The notes beneath the pieces were generated by a model, which did no database searches, was not told the DNA's origin, and saw nothing but the letters and a program-made list of their open reading frames with translations. From the NCBI GenBank assembly GCA_965204715.1, contig OZ242009.1, positions 1,364,001-1,428,000 on the forward strand: a stretch of DNA of 64,000 nucleotides. Reading direction: 5' to 3'. Position 1 is the stretch's first letter, and each line of letters begins with the position of its first letter. Positions 42,080 through 51,342 of the stretch are shown here, in pieces. The position numbers were made by a program, and so were the translations under genes. The DNA comes from CATOSP01 sp965204715. GTDB lineage: Bacteria; Chloroflexota; Dehalococcoidia; Lucifugimonadales; UBA3495.

Positions 42080-43133
42080 TTGCTGATGAGGGTGAGAGAG
42101 ATAGTGCGGTCGCTGGAACGATGGCAGATGAGAGAGAAGGACCTCAGGCGGCGGATGGTTCTGGCGCCTACGCCCCGGGAGTCGGCCCCCCACACCATCG
42201 GACGCTGGGCGCCGGCCTTCGGCGAGGGAGGGCCTGCGGCCCTGCTATTCGATCAGACCGGCGGTTCCCCCCCGCCCTTGACCAAGCGCAGCAGACGGAG
42301 TTGAAAGGGGCAGTGCAACTGCCGCCGTCATGGTCAGGCATGGAAATGGCCAACTGGTACTGGAAAGTGGTGCGGCAGTTTGTTGCGGAACGCTTTGGTG
42401 TCAGCCTGTGTCGCAGCAGTTGTCTGAACTATCTGCACCGCTTGGGATTCGCTTTCAAGCGTCCCAGGAAGCGGTTGGTCAAAGCGAATAAGTCGAAGCG
42501 GCAAGCCTTTGTGGCGGAGTATGCCGCCTTTGGGGACCAGCCGGGACGCGCTGGCGGAAAGGCATTCTTTGCCGGCGGGGCCCACTTCCAGGCTGGTGCC
42601 GGGTTGCGGGGCAAGTGGGTGCTGAGGGGAGAGCCGGCATTGGCGGACTCCACCAGCTCCAAGCACGGGGAGAAGGCCAACTGCTACCCGGCGGTGTGCC
42701 TGGAAACCGGCGGGCGGAGTGGATGGAAGTGGAGGGCAACAGCACTCCGGGACCCCGGTTGCCTTCCTGGAACGGTTGCGGGGGAGGCACGGCGGGCGTC
42801 TGAACGTGATCTGGGACAATGCGCCGGCCCATCGCGGCGAGGCGCTGCGGGCGTACCTGTGGACGCCTGACCTGAACCTGAGGCTGGTAAACCTGCCGGG
42901 CTACAGTCCGGACTTCAACGCAGAGGAGGCCACCGGCAATCTGTGCCTGGGGACCAGGGAGGCGGTACGGGCACGGGCCGGCGGCTTCCTGGGCGGGTCC
43001 GGCCAACCGGAAGGACGGGGTGAGACGGCGCTGCCGGACAGTGCTGCAATCGAGGGCCGAAGCGCTCCTGCAAGATTCCCAGCCCAATTCCAGCCTTCCG
43101 GCAAGTGCACATCCCACCTTGGCTTTGGTTTAG
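42080..43133 (+). pseudogene. IS630-family transposase, multiply disrupted
   Basis: A transposase reading that changes frame at least three times (near 42280, 42720 and 42970). The order is right: MRVREIVRSLERWQMREKDL, LAPTPRE then a gap of about 28 residues to PHTIGRW, FVAERFGVSLCRSSCLNYLH, the DDE core LNVIWDNAPAHRG, and the end RRRCRTVLQSRAEALLQDSQ to TAG 43131. The first catalytic block reads FFAGGAHFQ where FFADExHFQ is expected. The last has LPGYSPDFNAEEATGN, lacking the usual DEAIWGWVR stretch. Not functional. Its stop overlaps the end of the arsenite-oxidase-like gene. Confidence 0.85.
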
Positions 43134-45790
43134 ATTATGTTGCGGGACTTGAAAGTCATGGACTCGAAGGAGTGTTTGTAGGGCGATTCGCCTGTCTTCC
43201 GAATCCTCGCCTTGCCCAGCTTGAAGCGGTAACGGTTCGTGATGGGGTCGGGCACCCGGTGAATCAGGCTGTTGGACTCGGTGTCCGGCCAGCCAGGCGC
43301 ATAGAGGAAGTTGGTGAAAAGCAGACCGGGCCGCACGGCGTCAGTGACAATCGCTACGGCCTTGCTGTGTCCCTTGCCACGCCGGATCAGCCCGTTCTCT
43401 TCCATCTTACTGAACAGGAACTCATCTCCTTTCACCAGCGTGAACCCCCCGGTCTGCACCAGGATGTCGTCGCTCTCCATGATCACTTCGTCGCCGCTCT
43501 CGATGCCCCGGGGCACTGCATCCTCGGGGTGAATTTCCACATAGTTGGCGGGCCAGCGCTGGGTGATGTAGGGCTTCCGGGAATCGTCATAGGCCGACTG
43601 CCACAGCTCGTTGATGCGACCGTTGGTCAGCCATAGTTCGTCGCCCGTGGGGGTGATGCGCTCGTAGAAGTCGCTGAACCATTCCCACGGCGACTTGTTC
43701 AGGACGGCCTTGCCCGAGTGGGTGCCGAAGTGGGTGAGCCACTTCCTATGCACCGTTGGTCCCTCGGGCGCGCCCAGTTCCAGGGTCGAATCATGCAGCC
43801 GCTTGGTGCCGACCAGTTCCCCGTTCACCATGCGCACAGGCGTCTGGATTCCCGTCGTGCCCATGTCCCGCAGCACGTCGTGAGCCCTGCGGCCCTGCGA
43901 CTGGGCGTAGCGCACCAGGGGGAAGTAGTCCAGCACGCCGCCTCTGCTCGCACGCGCCGCCTCCTCGAAGACCTGGTTGGAGTCCTGCCAGTCGTACCCC
44001 TCGAACCCCATCTTCCGGGCGAACCGGGAGATGATCCACCAGTCGGGCCGGGAATCACCGGGGGGATCATTGAACTTGGAATAGAGCCGCAGACGCCGCT
44101 CCCCGTTGCACCGGGCAAAGTCGTGCTCGCCCCAGGTGGCGGCGGGCAGCACGATGTCGGCCAGTTCGTCCCCTATGGGGGACTGGAGGTAGATGTCCTG
44201 GACGGCCACCACCATCCCGCCGCTGTCGGCCCGCGCTATCAGGGTTGCGGCAGCCTGGTCTACATTAGTCGTGATCAATTGATGCTCGTTCCTCCGGGTC
44301 ATGCGGTGGAACGTGTCGTGCAGTTCGTGGGAGGCTGCCATAGCGTTGATCCAAGTGGTGCCGATGACCCAGGCGAAGCGCACATTCCCCGACTCGACCC
44401 AGCGGTCAAGGTCAATCTCCTGCCGCCGCCGTCCGGGTAGCCGGTTGGGTGACTTGTCGATGGGATAGGATGCCGCGCCGATCCAGCCGCGCTGGTGGCC
44501 TCCCAGTCGCGACACGACCCTGCCGGGGCGGTTGCCCGCTCCGCATATCAGGGCCAGGGCGGCAAAGGATGCGGTGTTGCCGTAGTTGTTGGACCAGTAG
44601 TTGCCCTTCTCCAGGCCGAAGGAAGCCTTCGGCCGCTCTCCGTCGACCGGCTTGGCCAGCATCTCGGCGGCCTGGACAATCAGGCCGGCGGGGACTCCCG
44701 TAATCTCCGCAGCCCGGTCCAGCTCTGCGTGGGGCTGCTGGAACAGCCACTCCCTGTATTCCTCAAATCCGGTGCCCAGCTTGCCCCAGGTGGTGCGCCA
44801 CTGCCAAGGTGTGTTCCGGGTTCCGCGCCCCATGCCGGCATCGATCTCCCAGGCGTTGGCCACCCATTCCTCGATGAACTCACTGTCCTCCCACCCGTTC
44901 TCCAGGATGATTTTGGCAATTGCGAGCTGGAGCACGGTATCGCTGCCGGGTATAAGCTGGAGCAGGAGGCCGCCATTCTTCTCGGCCCAGGCCACTCCCG
45001 TGGTCCGGCGGGGCAGCGCGAAGACCAACTTCTTGCCGGTGTTGCCCTTCATCATCCATTCGGTGAAGGCGATGGTCTTGCTCTCGAAGGGGTCGGTGCC
45101 GGAGAGAAAGATGACGTCGGCCTCGGACCAGTCCTCATAGGACGCACTGAAAGGGTTGATGCCCGAGTCATCCAACCCGGCCGTGTCCGCACCTGGCCCC
45201 GGCTTGTCGTGGGGGGAGTAGGCCGGAGTGCCGATGGAGCGGAAGGCCAGCTTGGAGATAGCGTAGGTGTTCTCGAAATACTGGTATGAAAAGGTCTTCA
45301 TCGCCCATGCGGCCTCGCCATAGTTGTCGATGACATGGCGGGAGACCTGGGCCATGATGTCCAGCGCGGTGTCCCAGGACACGGGGGTAAGCTCTCCGTT
45401 GACCCGGAGGAGGGGGGTCTGGAGGCGGTCTCTGGTAGGGCCGTCGGGGTTGTACACCTTCAGGGCCAGGGTGCCGCCCCGGATGCTGTGGTTGCCCTGG
45501 CGGTTGACCACAGTGGCGGTTGGGTCCGGCTGAACGACCACGTGGTGGGGCTTCCCGTCAATCAGGGTCACGTTATGCTGGTTCGGGCTGATCCAACCCT
45601 GGAATGTACGGGTCGGCATATCCATGCCCAGGGCGTTCTGGTCCGCGCGGGGGCCGCCCTCCTTACCGACGGGCCAGGTGAACACCCGGTAGCCGCAGCC
45701 GACTATGCAATAGTCGCAAGCGGTGGTGCGGATCTCAGCGTCCGGCGGCGGAAGGGGAATCCTGTCTTGTGGTATATAGTCGTTAGGCAT
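43130..45790 (-). CDS. arsenite-oxidase-like molybdopterin oxidoreductase, large subunit
   Basis: 886 residues. The N-terminal cluster motif CDYCIVGCGYRVF (Cys25, Cys28, Cys32) has only three cysteines, the [3Fe-4S] pattern of arsenite oxidase AioA. Further agreement runs the length of the protein: ALGMDMPTRTFQGW, FENTYAISKLAF, LEKGNYWSNNYGNTASFAAL, RLGGHQRGW, CNGERRLRLYSKFNDPPGDS, LTNGRINELWQSAYDD. It would bind Mo-bis-MGD and oxidise arsenite or a related oxyanion in the periplasm, exported with the Tat-signalled Rieske partner encoded 54 bases upstream. The substrate is inferred; no ars genes lie nearby. Confidence 0.82.
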   Translation of the reverse strand: MPNDYIPQDRIPLPPPDAEIRTTACDYCIVGCGYRVFTWPVGKEGGPRADQNALGMDMPTRTFQGWISPNQHNVTLIDGKPHHVVVQPDPTATVVNRQGNHSIRGGTLALKVYNPDGPTRDRLQTPLLRVNGELTPVSWDTALDIMAQVSRHVIDNYGEAAWAMKTFSYQYFENTYAISKLAFRSIGTPAYSPHDKPGPGADTAGLDDSGINPFSASYEDWSEADVIFLSGTDPFESKTIAFTEWMMKGNTGKKLVFALPRRTTGVAWAEKNGGLLLQLIPGSDTVLQLAIAKIILENGWEDSEFIEEWVANAWEIDAGMGRGTRNTPWQWRTTWGKLGTGFEEYREWLFQQPHAELDRAAEITGVPAGLIVQAAEMLAKPVDGERPKASFGLEKGNYWSNNYGNTASFAALALICGAGNRPGRVVSRLGGHQRGWIGAASYPIDKSPNRLPGRRRQEIDLDRWVESGNVRFAWVIGTTWINAMAASHELHDTFHRMTRRNEHQLITTNVDQAAATLIARADSGGMVVAVQDIYLQSPIGDELADIVLPAATWGEHDFARCNGERRLRLYSKFNDPPGDSRPDWWIISRFARKMGFEGYDWQDSNQVFEEAARASRGGVLDYFPLVRYAQSQGRRAHDVLRDMGTTGIQTPVRMVNGELVGTKRLHDSTLELGAPEGPTVHRKWLTHFGTHSGKAVLNKSPWEWFSDFYERITPTGDELWLTNGRINELWQSAYDDSRKPYITQRWPANYVEIHPEDAVPRGIESGDEVIMESDDILVQTGGFTLVKGDEFLFSKMEENGLIRRGKGHSKAVAIVTDAVRPGLLFTNFLYAPGWPDTESNSLIHRVPDPITNRYRFKLGKARIRKTGESPYKHSFESMTFKSRNII

Positions 45791-45844
45791 GACATCTTCC
45801 CGTAGGGTTGCCCTGATAGGACTGTCCCTGGACTGGAGCTACTA

Positions 45845-46480
45845 CTAGACTGGGGCCACCTCGTTGTTGGAGAACCCGTAGATGAGGCCCAGAACGCCGA
45901 CAGCGTAGATGTCGTCCCCGCGCGTTTCCAGCATCACCTGGGGCAGACCCTCGGTGGCGTGGCCCGCTACGACTATGCCGTGCCTGGTGAGGTCGTAGGT
46001 GCTGAGGTGGGACGGACAGGGGCCCATGACCTGATGTTCGCCCTTGAACTGCCCCAGGAGGGGGAACCCCATGTGGGGGCAGATGGCGTTGAAGGCGACT
46101 ACGTCATTGTCGGGGCCGACGCCGCCGCCTGCCGGAACGCCCAGCTTGATCAGGTAGCTGATGCAGTTGGCGTCGTCCCAGGGGTATCGAAACTCCTGGG
46201 GCTGGGCCAACGGAAGATTGCGCAGGGAGCCGATCTTGACCCCTTCATAGGCCGCCACTTCGGCCTGGAACAGTGTGTCGGGGACCAGGTTGGACAGTGT
46301 GACGGTGGCTACGGTGGCCGCACCGATGAACAGGAACTGCCTGCGGGACATGCGATGCTCAAGAAGTTCGGAGAGGGCGCCGCACTCGGCGGGATTTTCG
46401 GCGCACCCGGTTGAAGCCTTTATATCCCGCCCACCGCCCCGCGCGGCATCCGTTGCGGCCGGCGGATTCTCTTTGCTCAT
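45845..46480 (-). CDS. Rieske subunit of the arsenite-oxidase-like complex
   Basis: 211 residues. A Tat signal lies about 44-62 (MSRRQFLFIGAATVATV). Rieske [2Fe-2S] ligands are Cys134 and His136 in CPHMGFP, and Cys155 and His158 in CPSHLS. The disulphide cysteine of classical Rieske proteins is missing (Met137 and Ser157 positions), as in some AioB proteins. The C-terminus IYAVGVLGLIYGF also matches AioB. It passes electrons from the Mo subunit to a cytochrome. Start overlaps the upstream dihaem protein gene by four bases (ATGA). Confidence 0.88.
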   Translation of the reverse strand: MSKENPPAATDAARGGGRDIKASTGCAENPAECGALSELLEHRMSRRQFLFIGAATVATVTLSNLVPDTLFQAEVAAYEGVKIGSLRNLPLAQPQEFRYPWDDANCISYLIKLGVPAGGGVGPDNDVVAFNAICPHMGFPLLGQFKGEHQVMGPCPSHLSTYDLTRHGIVVAGHATEGLPQVMLETRGDDIYAVGVLGLIYGFSNNEVAPV

Positions 46481-47715
46481 GGCAGGACCTCGTATTCAGG
46501 CATGGTTGGGACCTCGATTATAATCTGATCTCCCGTCAGGCTCCCCAGGAACTCCACCAGGTTGTCCATCTCCTGACGGGTCAAGCCGAGGGGCCGCAGC
46601 AGGGCATCCTTGGATGGATCATCGCCGCCGCCAAGATTGTAGAACTCGACGACTTCGGCCAGGGTGCTGAACGCGCCGTTGTGCATGTACGGCCCGGTCT
46701 GTCCAACATCCCGCAGGGAGGGGGTGCGGAATTTGCCCTTGTCCGAGTCCAATTTGGTGGTATAGAAGAGACCCAGGTCCCGGTCGGCTTCCCGGTACAC
46801 GGACTCCGGCACACCCCGGGCCCGCTGCTGGTAACGGAGCGAAATCTGGCGCAGTGGGTTGGACTCAAACTCGGTCTGGGAAGGCACGCCGGTGTTGTGA
46901 AAGCTCTGGTCGCTGAGCAGAGGCCCGCTGTGGCACTCGATACACCCGGCCTTGCCGGTGAACAGTCCAAGCCCTTGGAGCGCCTCCGGTGACAATGCAG
47001 TGTCATCTCCTTCCATGTAGCGGTCGAAGGGCACGTTGCGGGAGACGATGGTCGCCTCGAAGGCCGCTATCGCCCGCAACGCATCGTCGAATGCGGGGGC
47101 GTCGGTACCGAACACTTCCCTGAATCGGCGGACATACTCGGGCATCTGGCGGAGCCGCTCCTCGGCCATGGCCGGGTCCAGGTTTCCCGCCAGGTTGCCG
47201 GTCATGGCCGACTTGGCCTGGGCTTCAAGGCTCTTGGACTCGCCCGCCCAGAACAACTGGGTGTAGTAGGCGCTGTTTATGATGGTCTGGGAGTTGCGCC
47301 AGTGCATGGTGCCGGGGTAGCCCAGCGAAAGAGCGTTGCCGTCGCCCCAGCCCAGGGCCGGGGCATGGCACGTGGCGCAGCTGACCAGGCTATCTCCAGA
47401 CATACGATTGTCAAAGAAGAGGAGCTTTCCCAGTTCCGCCTTGGCCTCGGACTGGGGGTTGTCCACTGGCATCACAATGGGAGGGAGCGGCCCGAAACCC
47501 ATCGCCCGCAGGTCCTCCCGAGACGGAATGGTCACGGGAGCCTCAGCAACGGTCTCCTGCTGCAATTGCGGCGTCGTTGCGGGGACTTGGACCTCTTCCG
47601 GGGCAGTCATATCATCCCTGGCGCCCTCGGATATGAACAGTGCCGCCATGACCGCGGCGAAGAACACTATCCCGGCCAGGAAGTAGACTATCCCGGGAAT
47701 GCCGGAGACCCTCAT
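46477..47715 (-). CDS. MauG/cytochrome-c-peroxidase-type dihaem protein (second)
   Basis: 412 residues with an N-terminal membrane helix (about 8-28) and two CxxCH haem motifs: CATCH at 113-117 and CIECH at 258-262. The frame LGKLLFFDNRMSGDSLVSC and the later FRTPSLRDVGQTGPYMHNG are standard for the MauG/Ccp family. It may act as a peroxidase or as electron acceptor of the Rieske/Mo complex; the latter fits its place in the operon. Its start overlaps the preceding dihaem gene by one base (TGATG) and its stop overlaps the Rieske gene by four. Confidence 0.9.
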   Translation of the reverse strand: MRVSGIPGIVYFLAGIVFFAAVMAALFISEGARDDMTAPEEVQVPATTPQLQQETVAEAPVTIPSREDLRAMGFGPLPPIVMPVDNPQSEAKAELGKLLFFDNRMSGDSLVSCATCHAPALGWGDGNALSLGYPGTMHWRNSQTIINSAYYTQLFWAGESKSLEAQAKSAMTGNLAGNLDPAMAEERLRQMPEYVRRFREVFGTDAPAFDDALRAIAAFEATIVSRNVPFDRYMEGDDTALSPEALQGLGLFTGKAGCIECHSGPLLSDQSFHNTGVPSQTEFESNPLRQISLRYQQRARGVPESVYREADRDLGLFYTTKLDSDKGKFRTPSLRDVGQTGPYMHNGAFSTLAEVVEFYNLGGGDDPSKDALLRPLGLTRQEMDNLVEFLGSLTGDQIIIEVPTMPEYEVLP

Positions 47716-48833
47716 CAGTTCTGCCCCAGCGTCCGAGCTTCGTAGGGAGACCGGTCCGGTATGTCGGTGACTTCTTCGCCACTGCCCATCGACGATAGGA
47801 AGGCGACCAGTGAATTTACCTCATCATCCGTCAACTCGAGGGGACTTAGCATCGGGTCGGTGTTTTCGCTCTGGCCGCCGCCGTCGTTGTAGAAACGCAC
47901 AACATCTTCCAGGGTGGCGAAAACCCCATTGTGCATGTATGGAGCAGTGCGGGCCGCTTCCAGCAGGGAGGGTGTTTTGAACTTGCCCCTGTCGGACTCG
48001 TTGAAGGTCAGGGCATACAGGCCGGGGTCGGAGCGCATGGAGACATAGGAGGGTACTCCGAACAGCCGGAAGAAGCGGCGGAAGGTGATGTGGCGCAGCG
48101 GCTCGCTGAATATCTCCGGGTTGTCGGGTATGCCAAGGGCGTGCATCTCACCGTCGGAGAGCAGTTCTCCGCCGTGGCACTGCACGCAACCGGCCTTGCC
48201 CTCGAATAGCTCCAGCCCGGCCCTGGCGTTCGGGCCGAGGGCGTCGGTCTCTCCATTCACAAAGCGGAGATAGGGGTGGTTCACAGAATTCCGGGAGGAA
48301 ACGTAGGCGGACAGTGCATTCAGGATTTTCCCATAGGACACGTCGCTGCCGTAATGTTCCCTGAAGGCCGACTCGTAGGCCGGGACCTGCCGCATCCTCT
48401 CCACCAGAAGGCGTCCGTCCACGTTCATAAAGTGGGCTTCTGCCAGGTGGTCCCGGACCAGGCTGTCCATGTCTCCCGCGGCGAAACGGCCGTCCCAGTC
48501 CAGCAAAGACATCCGCCCGGCATTGATGATCGTGGGCGTGTTGCGGAAATAGAGCGTGCTGCGGTATCCGGAAGACAGGGCCATCCCGTCGGTCCATGCC
48601 TGCTCGGGGTCATGGCAGGTGGCGCATGAGATGGAACTGTCCCCGGAGAGCCGGTTGTCAAAGAACAGTAGCTTCCCCAGTTCCTCTACTGAGTCCGGGG
48701 CGGCGGACGGCGATTGTAGGGTTACAGAGGGGGTAGACTCAATGGTGAAGGCGTTGGCAGACAGAATTCCAGCCGCCGCCAGCACTGCCAGGACAAGCGG
48801 GATTGCGACATAACGTTTTCTGAGCACGGGCAC
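47715..48833 (-). CDS. MauG/cytochrome-c-peroxidase-type dihaem protein (first)
   Basis: 372 residues with an N-terminal signal or anchor (IPLVLAVLAAAGILSANA), then LGKLLFFDNRLSGDSSISC with haem motif CATCH at 70-74 and the second, CVQCH, at 216-220. The end has FKTPSLLEAARTAPYMHNGV, the family C-terminal block. It is the first gene of the four-gene operon leading to the arsenite-oxidase-like subunits. It is similar in layout to the next gene, so the pair probably arose by duplication. Haem attachment would depend on the ccm genes at 53-58 kb. Confidence 0.9.
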   Translation of the reverse strand: MPVLRKRYVAIPLVLAVLAAAGILSANAFTIESTPSVTLQSPSAAPDSVEELGKLLFFDNRLSGDSSISCATCHDPEQAWTDGMALSSGYRSTLYFRNTPTIINAGRMSLLDWDGRFAAGDMDSLVRDHLAEAHFMNVDGRLLVERMRQVPAYESAFREHYGSDVSYGKILNALSAYVSSRNSVNHPYLRFVNGETDALGPNARAGLELFEGKAGCVQCHGGELLSDGEMHALGIPDNPEIFSEPLRHITFRRFFRLFGVPSYVSMRSDPGLYALTFNESDRGKFKTPSLLEAARTAPYMHNGVFATLEDVVRFYNDGGGQSENTDPMLSPLELTDDEVNSLVAFLSSMGSGEEVTDIPDRSPYEARTLGQN

Positions 48834-49308
48834 ATATTAGCAACTCCAGCGAGTCCCTGCAAACGCGCAAGGCATGGTAGACATGATCTCCGCTCAGGGC
48901 ATGAGAACGAGAGAACCGTTGTCCCTCCGAGAGTGGAAGTTGCAGTTGCGATGGGCCTTTTGGCCGAGATTCGGCTTAGAACACGACCGCCAATGAGTCC
49001 CCCGGAAAACTTCCACGGGCTTTTACATTCCTGGATATTTGAGCGCACCAGGTAGCATCGAATCCGCGGATAAGCCGGCCAAGCCGACCCTGGCCACGAC
49101 GCTATTCCCTTCGACTTGACGCCGATGAACTGCAAAGAGGTTGTCGTGTGTCAGAACGCACTGGCAAACAAACACCTGTTTGTTTGCCAGTCTCTCTCCA
49201 CCCGTGTATCCGTAGCTGGGCCGGGTGGCAAGCAACTCCTGGCAAAAACCTCGGACTGGAGAAAACATGTAGGTCGAAGTAATTGCCGGAGAAAGGGTTG
49301 ATGCGGGC
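48834..49308. other. intergenic stretch holding a 32-bp palindrome
   Basis: No gene recognised. It contains the upstream region of the dihaem operon and, at 49160-49191, an inverted repeat with 15-bp perfect arms (ACTGGCAAACAAACA and its complement) around a CC centre. Confidence 0.5.
49160..49191. promoter_or_regulatory. 32-bp near-perfect palindrome
   Basis: Arms 49160-49174 and 49177-49191 pair exactly; the loop is only two bases, so a DNA operator is more likely than an RNA terminator (no T-run follows). It lies between the dihaem operon promoter region and the MFS fragment. Confidence 0.6.
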
Positions 49309-49731
49309 CTAACGGCCCTTTGCCGGAGCGGGCGTGGCCAGGAGCAGCGCCGAGAACAGGAACTTCAGGACTACCCCAGCCCACCAGACGGAGTCGCAGG
49401 AGCCTGTCCGGCATAGACGTAGCCGGACAGGGGACGGGCCAATCCTGCCGACGGTCAGGTTGATGGGCGTGACCGCGCCGCGGATGCTCCCTACGTGCCG
49501 GCGTCCGAAATAGTCTGCCCTGATGAAGTTCTGGAGGAAGATCGTTCCCCCGATGCCGCGACCAAAGACCGTCATGGACGCGAACATCAGGAGCGGGTCT
49601 GCGGCGAAAATGGTCATTGCGCTGGCCATTCCCAGCAGGGCGAAGCCAACTGTGCCCGAGGCTCTCGCGGACACCTGCTTGACCAGCGTCCCGAAGGCGA
49701 AAGTTGACAACCTGGCGCTGATTGCGTCCAA
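49309..49731 (-). pseudogene. MFS transporter, C-terminal fragment
   Basis: 140 residues: TVFGRGIGGTIFLQNFIRAD and YFGRRHVGSIRGAVTPINLT resemble the last part of major facilitator proteins, with hydrophobic segments and a basic cytoplasmic loop. After GRIGPSPVRLR the expected helix (P-L-A-G-Y-x-Y-D-x-T-G-S-Y) seems scrambled by a frameshift, then VWWAGVVLKFLFSALLLA resumes. A full MFS protein has about 400 residues and 12 helices, so this is a truncated relic. Confidence 0.6.
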
Positions 49732-49792
49732 GCCGTGAGGAAAAGCGGCTGCTCACGCCCGGACCCGGGACGACAGGCCCTCAAGAACGAGG

Positions 49793-50647
49793 TCAGACGG
49801 CGCCGGGGATGGTGTTGCCGCTCAGGAAGGACGCAATGAGAGACGCCACGGCGTCCGGACGCTCCATGTACATGTTGTGGCCGGTATCGTTGACGGTTGT
49901 GAAGTGGAAGTTGGGAGTCGCGGCGGCAATGGGTTGGACGTCGGCGAACCTGGACGCTCGCTGCTGGCTGGCAACGAACAGGGTCGGCAGCCCTGTGGCG
50001 CCGAGGATGGGCCTCAAATCGAAACGTTCTCCCTGGCGGTCATCCATGTTGAGGGTGTCGGGCGACCATTTCATGTCGATTCTGCCGTTGGCGAGCTCCA
50101 TCGTTTCCTGGTCAACGACGTCCAGGATTACGTCCTCCCTCCATCCTCTGGTGGCCGGGTGCTGCTTGAGGTATTCGCGCAACTCATCGCGGGTTGACCA
50201 AGTCCTGCGGCGGCGGCTGGTACGCCGGGGCGGGGGGAGTTCTCCGGGCGTCTCCCCAACCACAAGCATCGGCTCCAGGAGGACGAGTCCCCGGAAGAAT
50301 TCAGGATGCTTGTCTGCAAGCATGGCGAAGACAACCGCGCCGTTGGAGTGCCCCACGGCGGTTGCGTCCCGAATGCCCAGCTCGCGGCAGAAGGCCCCCA
50401 TATCTTCGACCCTGTGGGAGAACCGGTAGCCCCGCCGGGTCCAATCGCTGTCCCCGTGTCCCCTCGCGTCCAGGGAGATAACGTGATACTCGTCTCGCAG
50501 GGCCCGGGCCACCGCGTCCCAACTGCGCGATGTCCGCATCGCCCCGTGCAGCATCAACAGCAGGGGACCCTCGCCGCCCCAGTCGGCGTACCGCATGTTG
50601 ATATCGCGCACCTTGACGGACCTGCTCCGGGGTTGCAATTTGCACAC
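49793..50647 (-). CDS. alpha/beta hydrolase
   Basis: 284 residues of the alpha/beta hydrolase fold. PLLLMLHGAMRTSRSWDAVA carries the oxyanion HG, the nucleophile elbow is GHSNGA with Ser101, and the late GHNMYMERPDAV supplies the catalytic histidine. The lid region is basic (RRTSRRRRTWSTRDEL). Substrate class is open: esterase, epoxide hydrolase-like or C-C hydrolase. No signal peptide. It stands alone, with a small HTH gene upstream. Confidence 0.9.
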   Translation of the reverse strand: MCKLQPRSRSVKVRDINMRYADWGGEGPLLLMLHGAMRTSRSWDAVARALRDEYHVISLDARGHGDSDWTRRGYRFSHRVEDMGAFCRELGIRDATAVGHSNGAVVFAMLADKHPEFFRGLVLLEPMLVVGETPGELPPPRRTSRRRRTWSTRDELREYLKQHPATRGWREDVILDVVDQETMELANGRIDMKWSPDTLNMDDRQGERFDLRPILGATGLPTLFVASQQRASRFADVQPIAAATPNFHFTTVNDTGHNMYMERPDAVASLIASFLSGNTIPGAV

Positions 50648-50700
50648 GCTTCTCAGGGTCCTCCTGATTAGTTTGCCGGCCCTCCGGCCAGGCGAGAATG

Positions 50701-50922
50701 CTATTCCCTGGTTGCCTCGTTATCCTGCGTCATGCCGCCCCGCTTCAGGTACCGGTAGACGGTCTGCCTGCCCGCCTTCAGGAGCTTGGCGGTCTTAGTT
50801 GCGCCCTTGCCATCGTCGTTCCAGTGCCGGGCCAGACCGGCCTTGACCTCCACCTCCACGACCCGGCGGAACTCCAGGGCCTGGTTGGTCAGTACGGGGC
50901 TGAAGTTCTCCCTTTCAGTCAT
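50701..50922 (-). CDS. small helix-turn-helix protein (resolvase-type HTH)
   Basis: 73 residues from ATG 50922 with GGGGAGG upstream. The C-terminal half GATKTAKLLKAGRQTVYRYL reads as the HTH found at the end of DNA resolvases and invertases, without the recombinase domain. The N-terminal half is an amphipathic helix (LEFRRVVEVEVKAGLARHW). It could be a stand-alone regulator. Longer open frame upstream has no similarity. Confidence 0.6.
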   Translation of the reverse strand: MTERENFSPVLTNQALEFRRVVEVEVKAGLARHWNDDGKGATKTAKLLKAGRQTVYRYLKRGGMTQDNEATRE

Positions 50923-51342
50923 GGCCTCCCCCTCCGGTTGCCTTCCCGGGAAGTCTAGCACAAAGCAGCGAAAATTCGCTGGGAGGTGAGAATACCTGGC
51001 CTCGCCGATGGCCGGCCGGGGGGTCTCATATAGGCGAGCTCTACGCAACTGACTCTGCGCAGGATTTTGATAGGAGTCTCCAGTCACACGCTGTCGGCCT
51101 CTCCGTCTCGGCTCTGTGCTATGAACTTCCGTGCCGAACATATATAGCGTTTTGCGAGTTCCGGGCGCACGAGACAGCTACGGGTTCTGTGCAGGAATTG
51201 TGGTAGGGCCCGGAGGAGGGGGTACGGAGGGTCTAGTTCAGGATCAGTGAGCCGGACCAAGTGGAATGAAACGCTGCTTCCGCCAGCGGGTAAGGATGCC
51301 AACTCGCTGGGTAAACTGTATCGGCCCAAATCGCTTATCCGG
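50923..51342. other. intergenic stretch without recognisable gene
   Basis: About 420 bases between the SDR gene end and the HTH gene start, both on the minus strand. I see no conserved frame, no terminator with T-run and no repeat. Confidence 0.4.
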
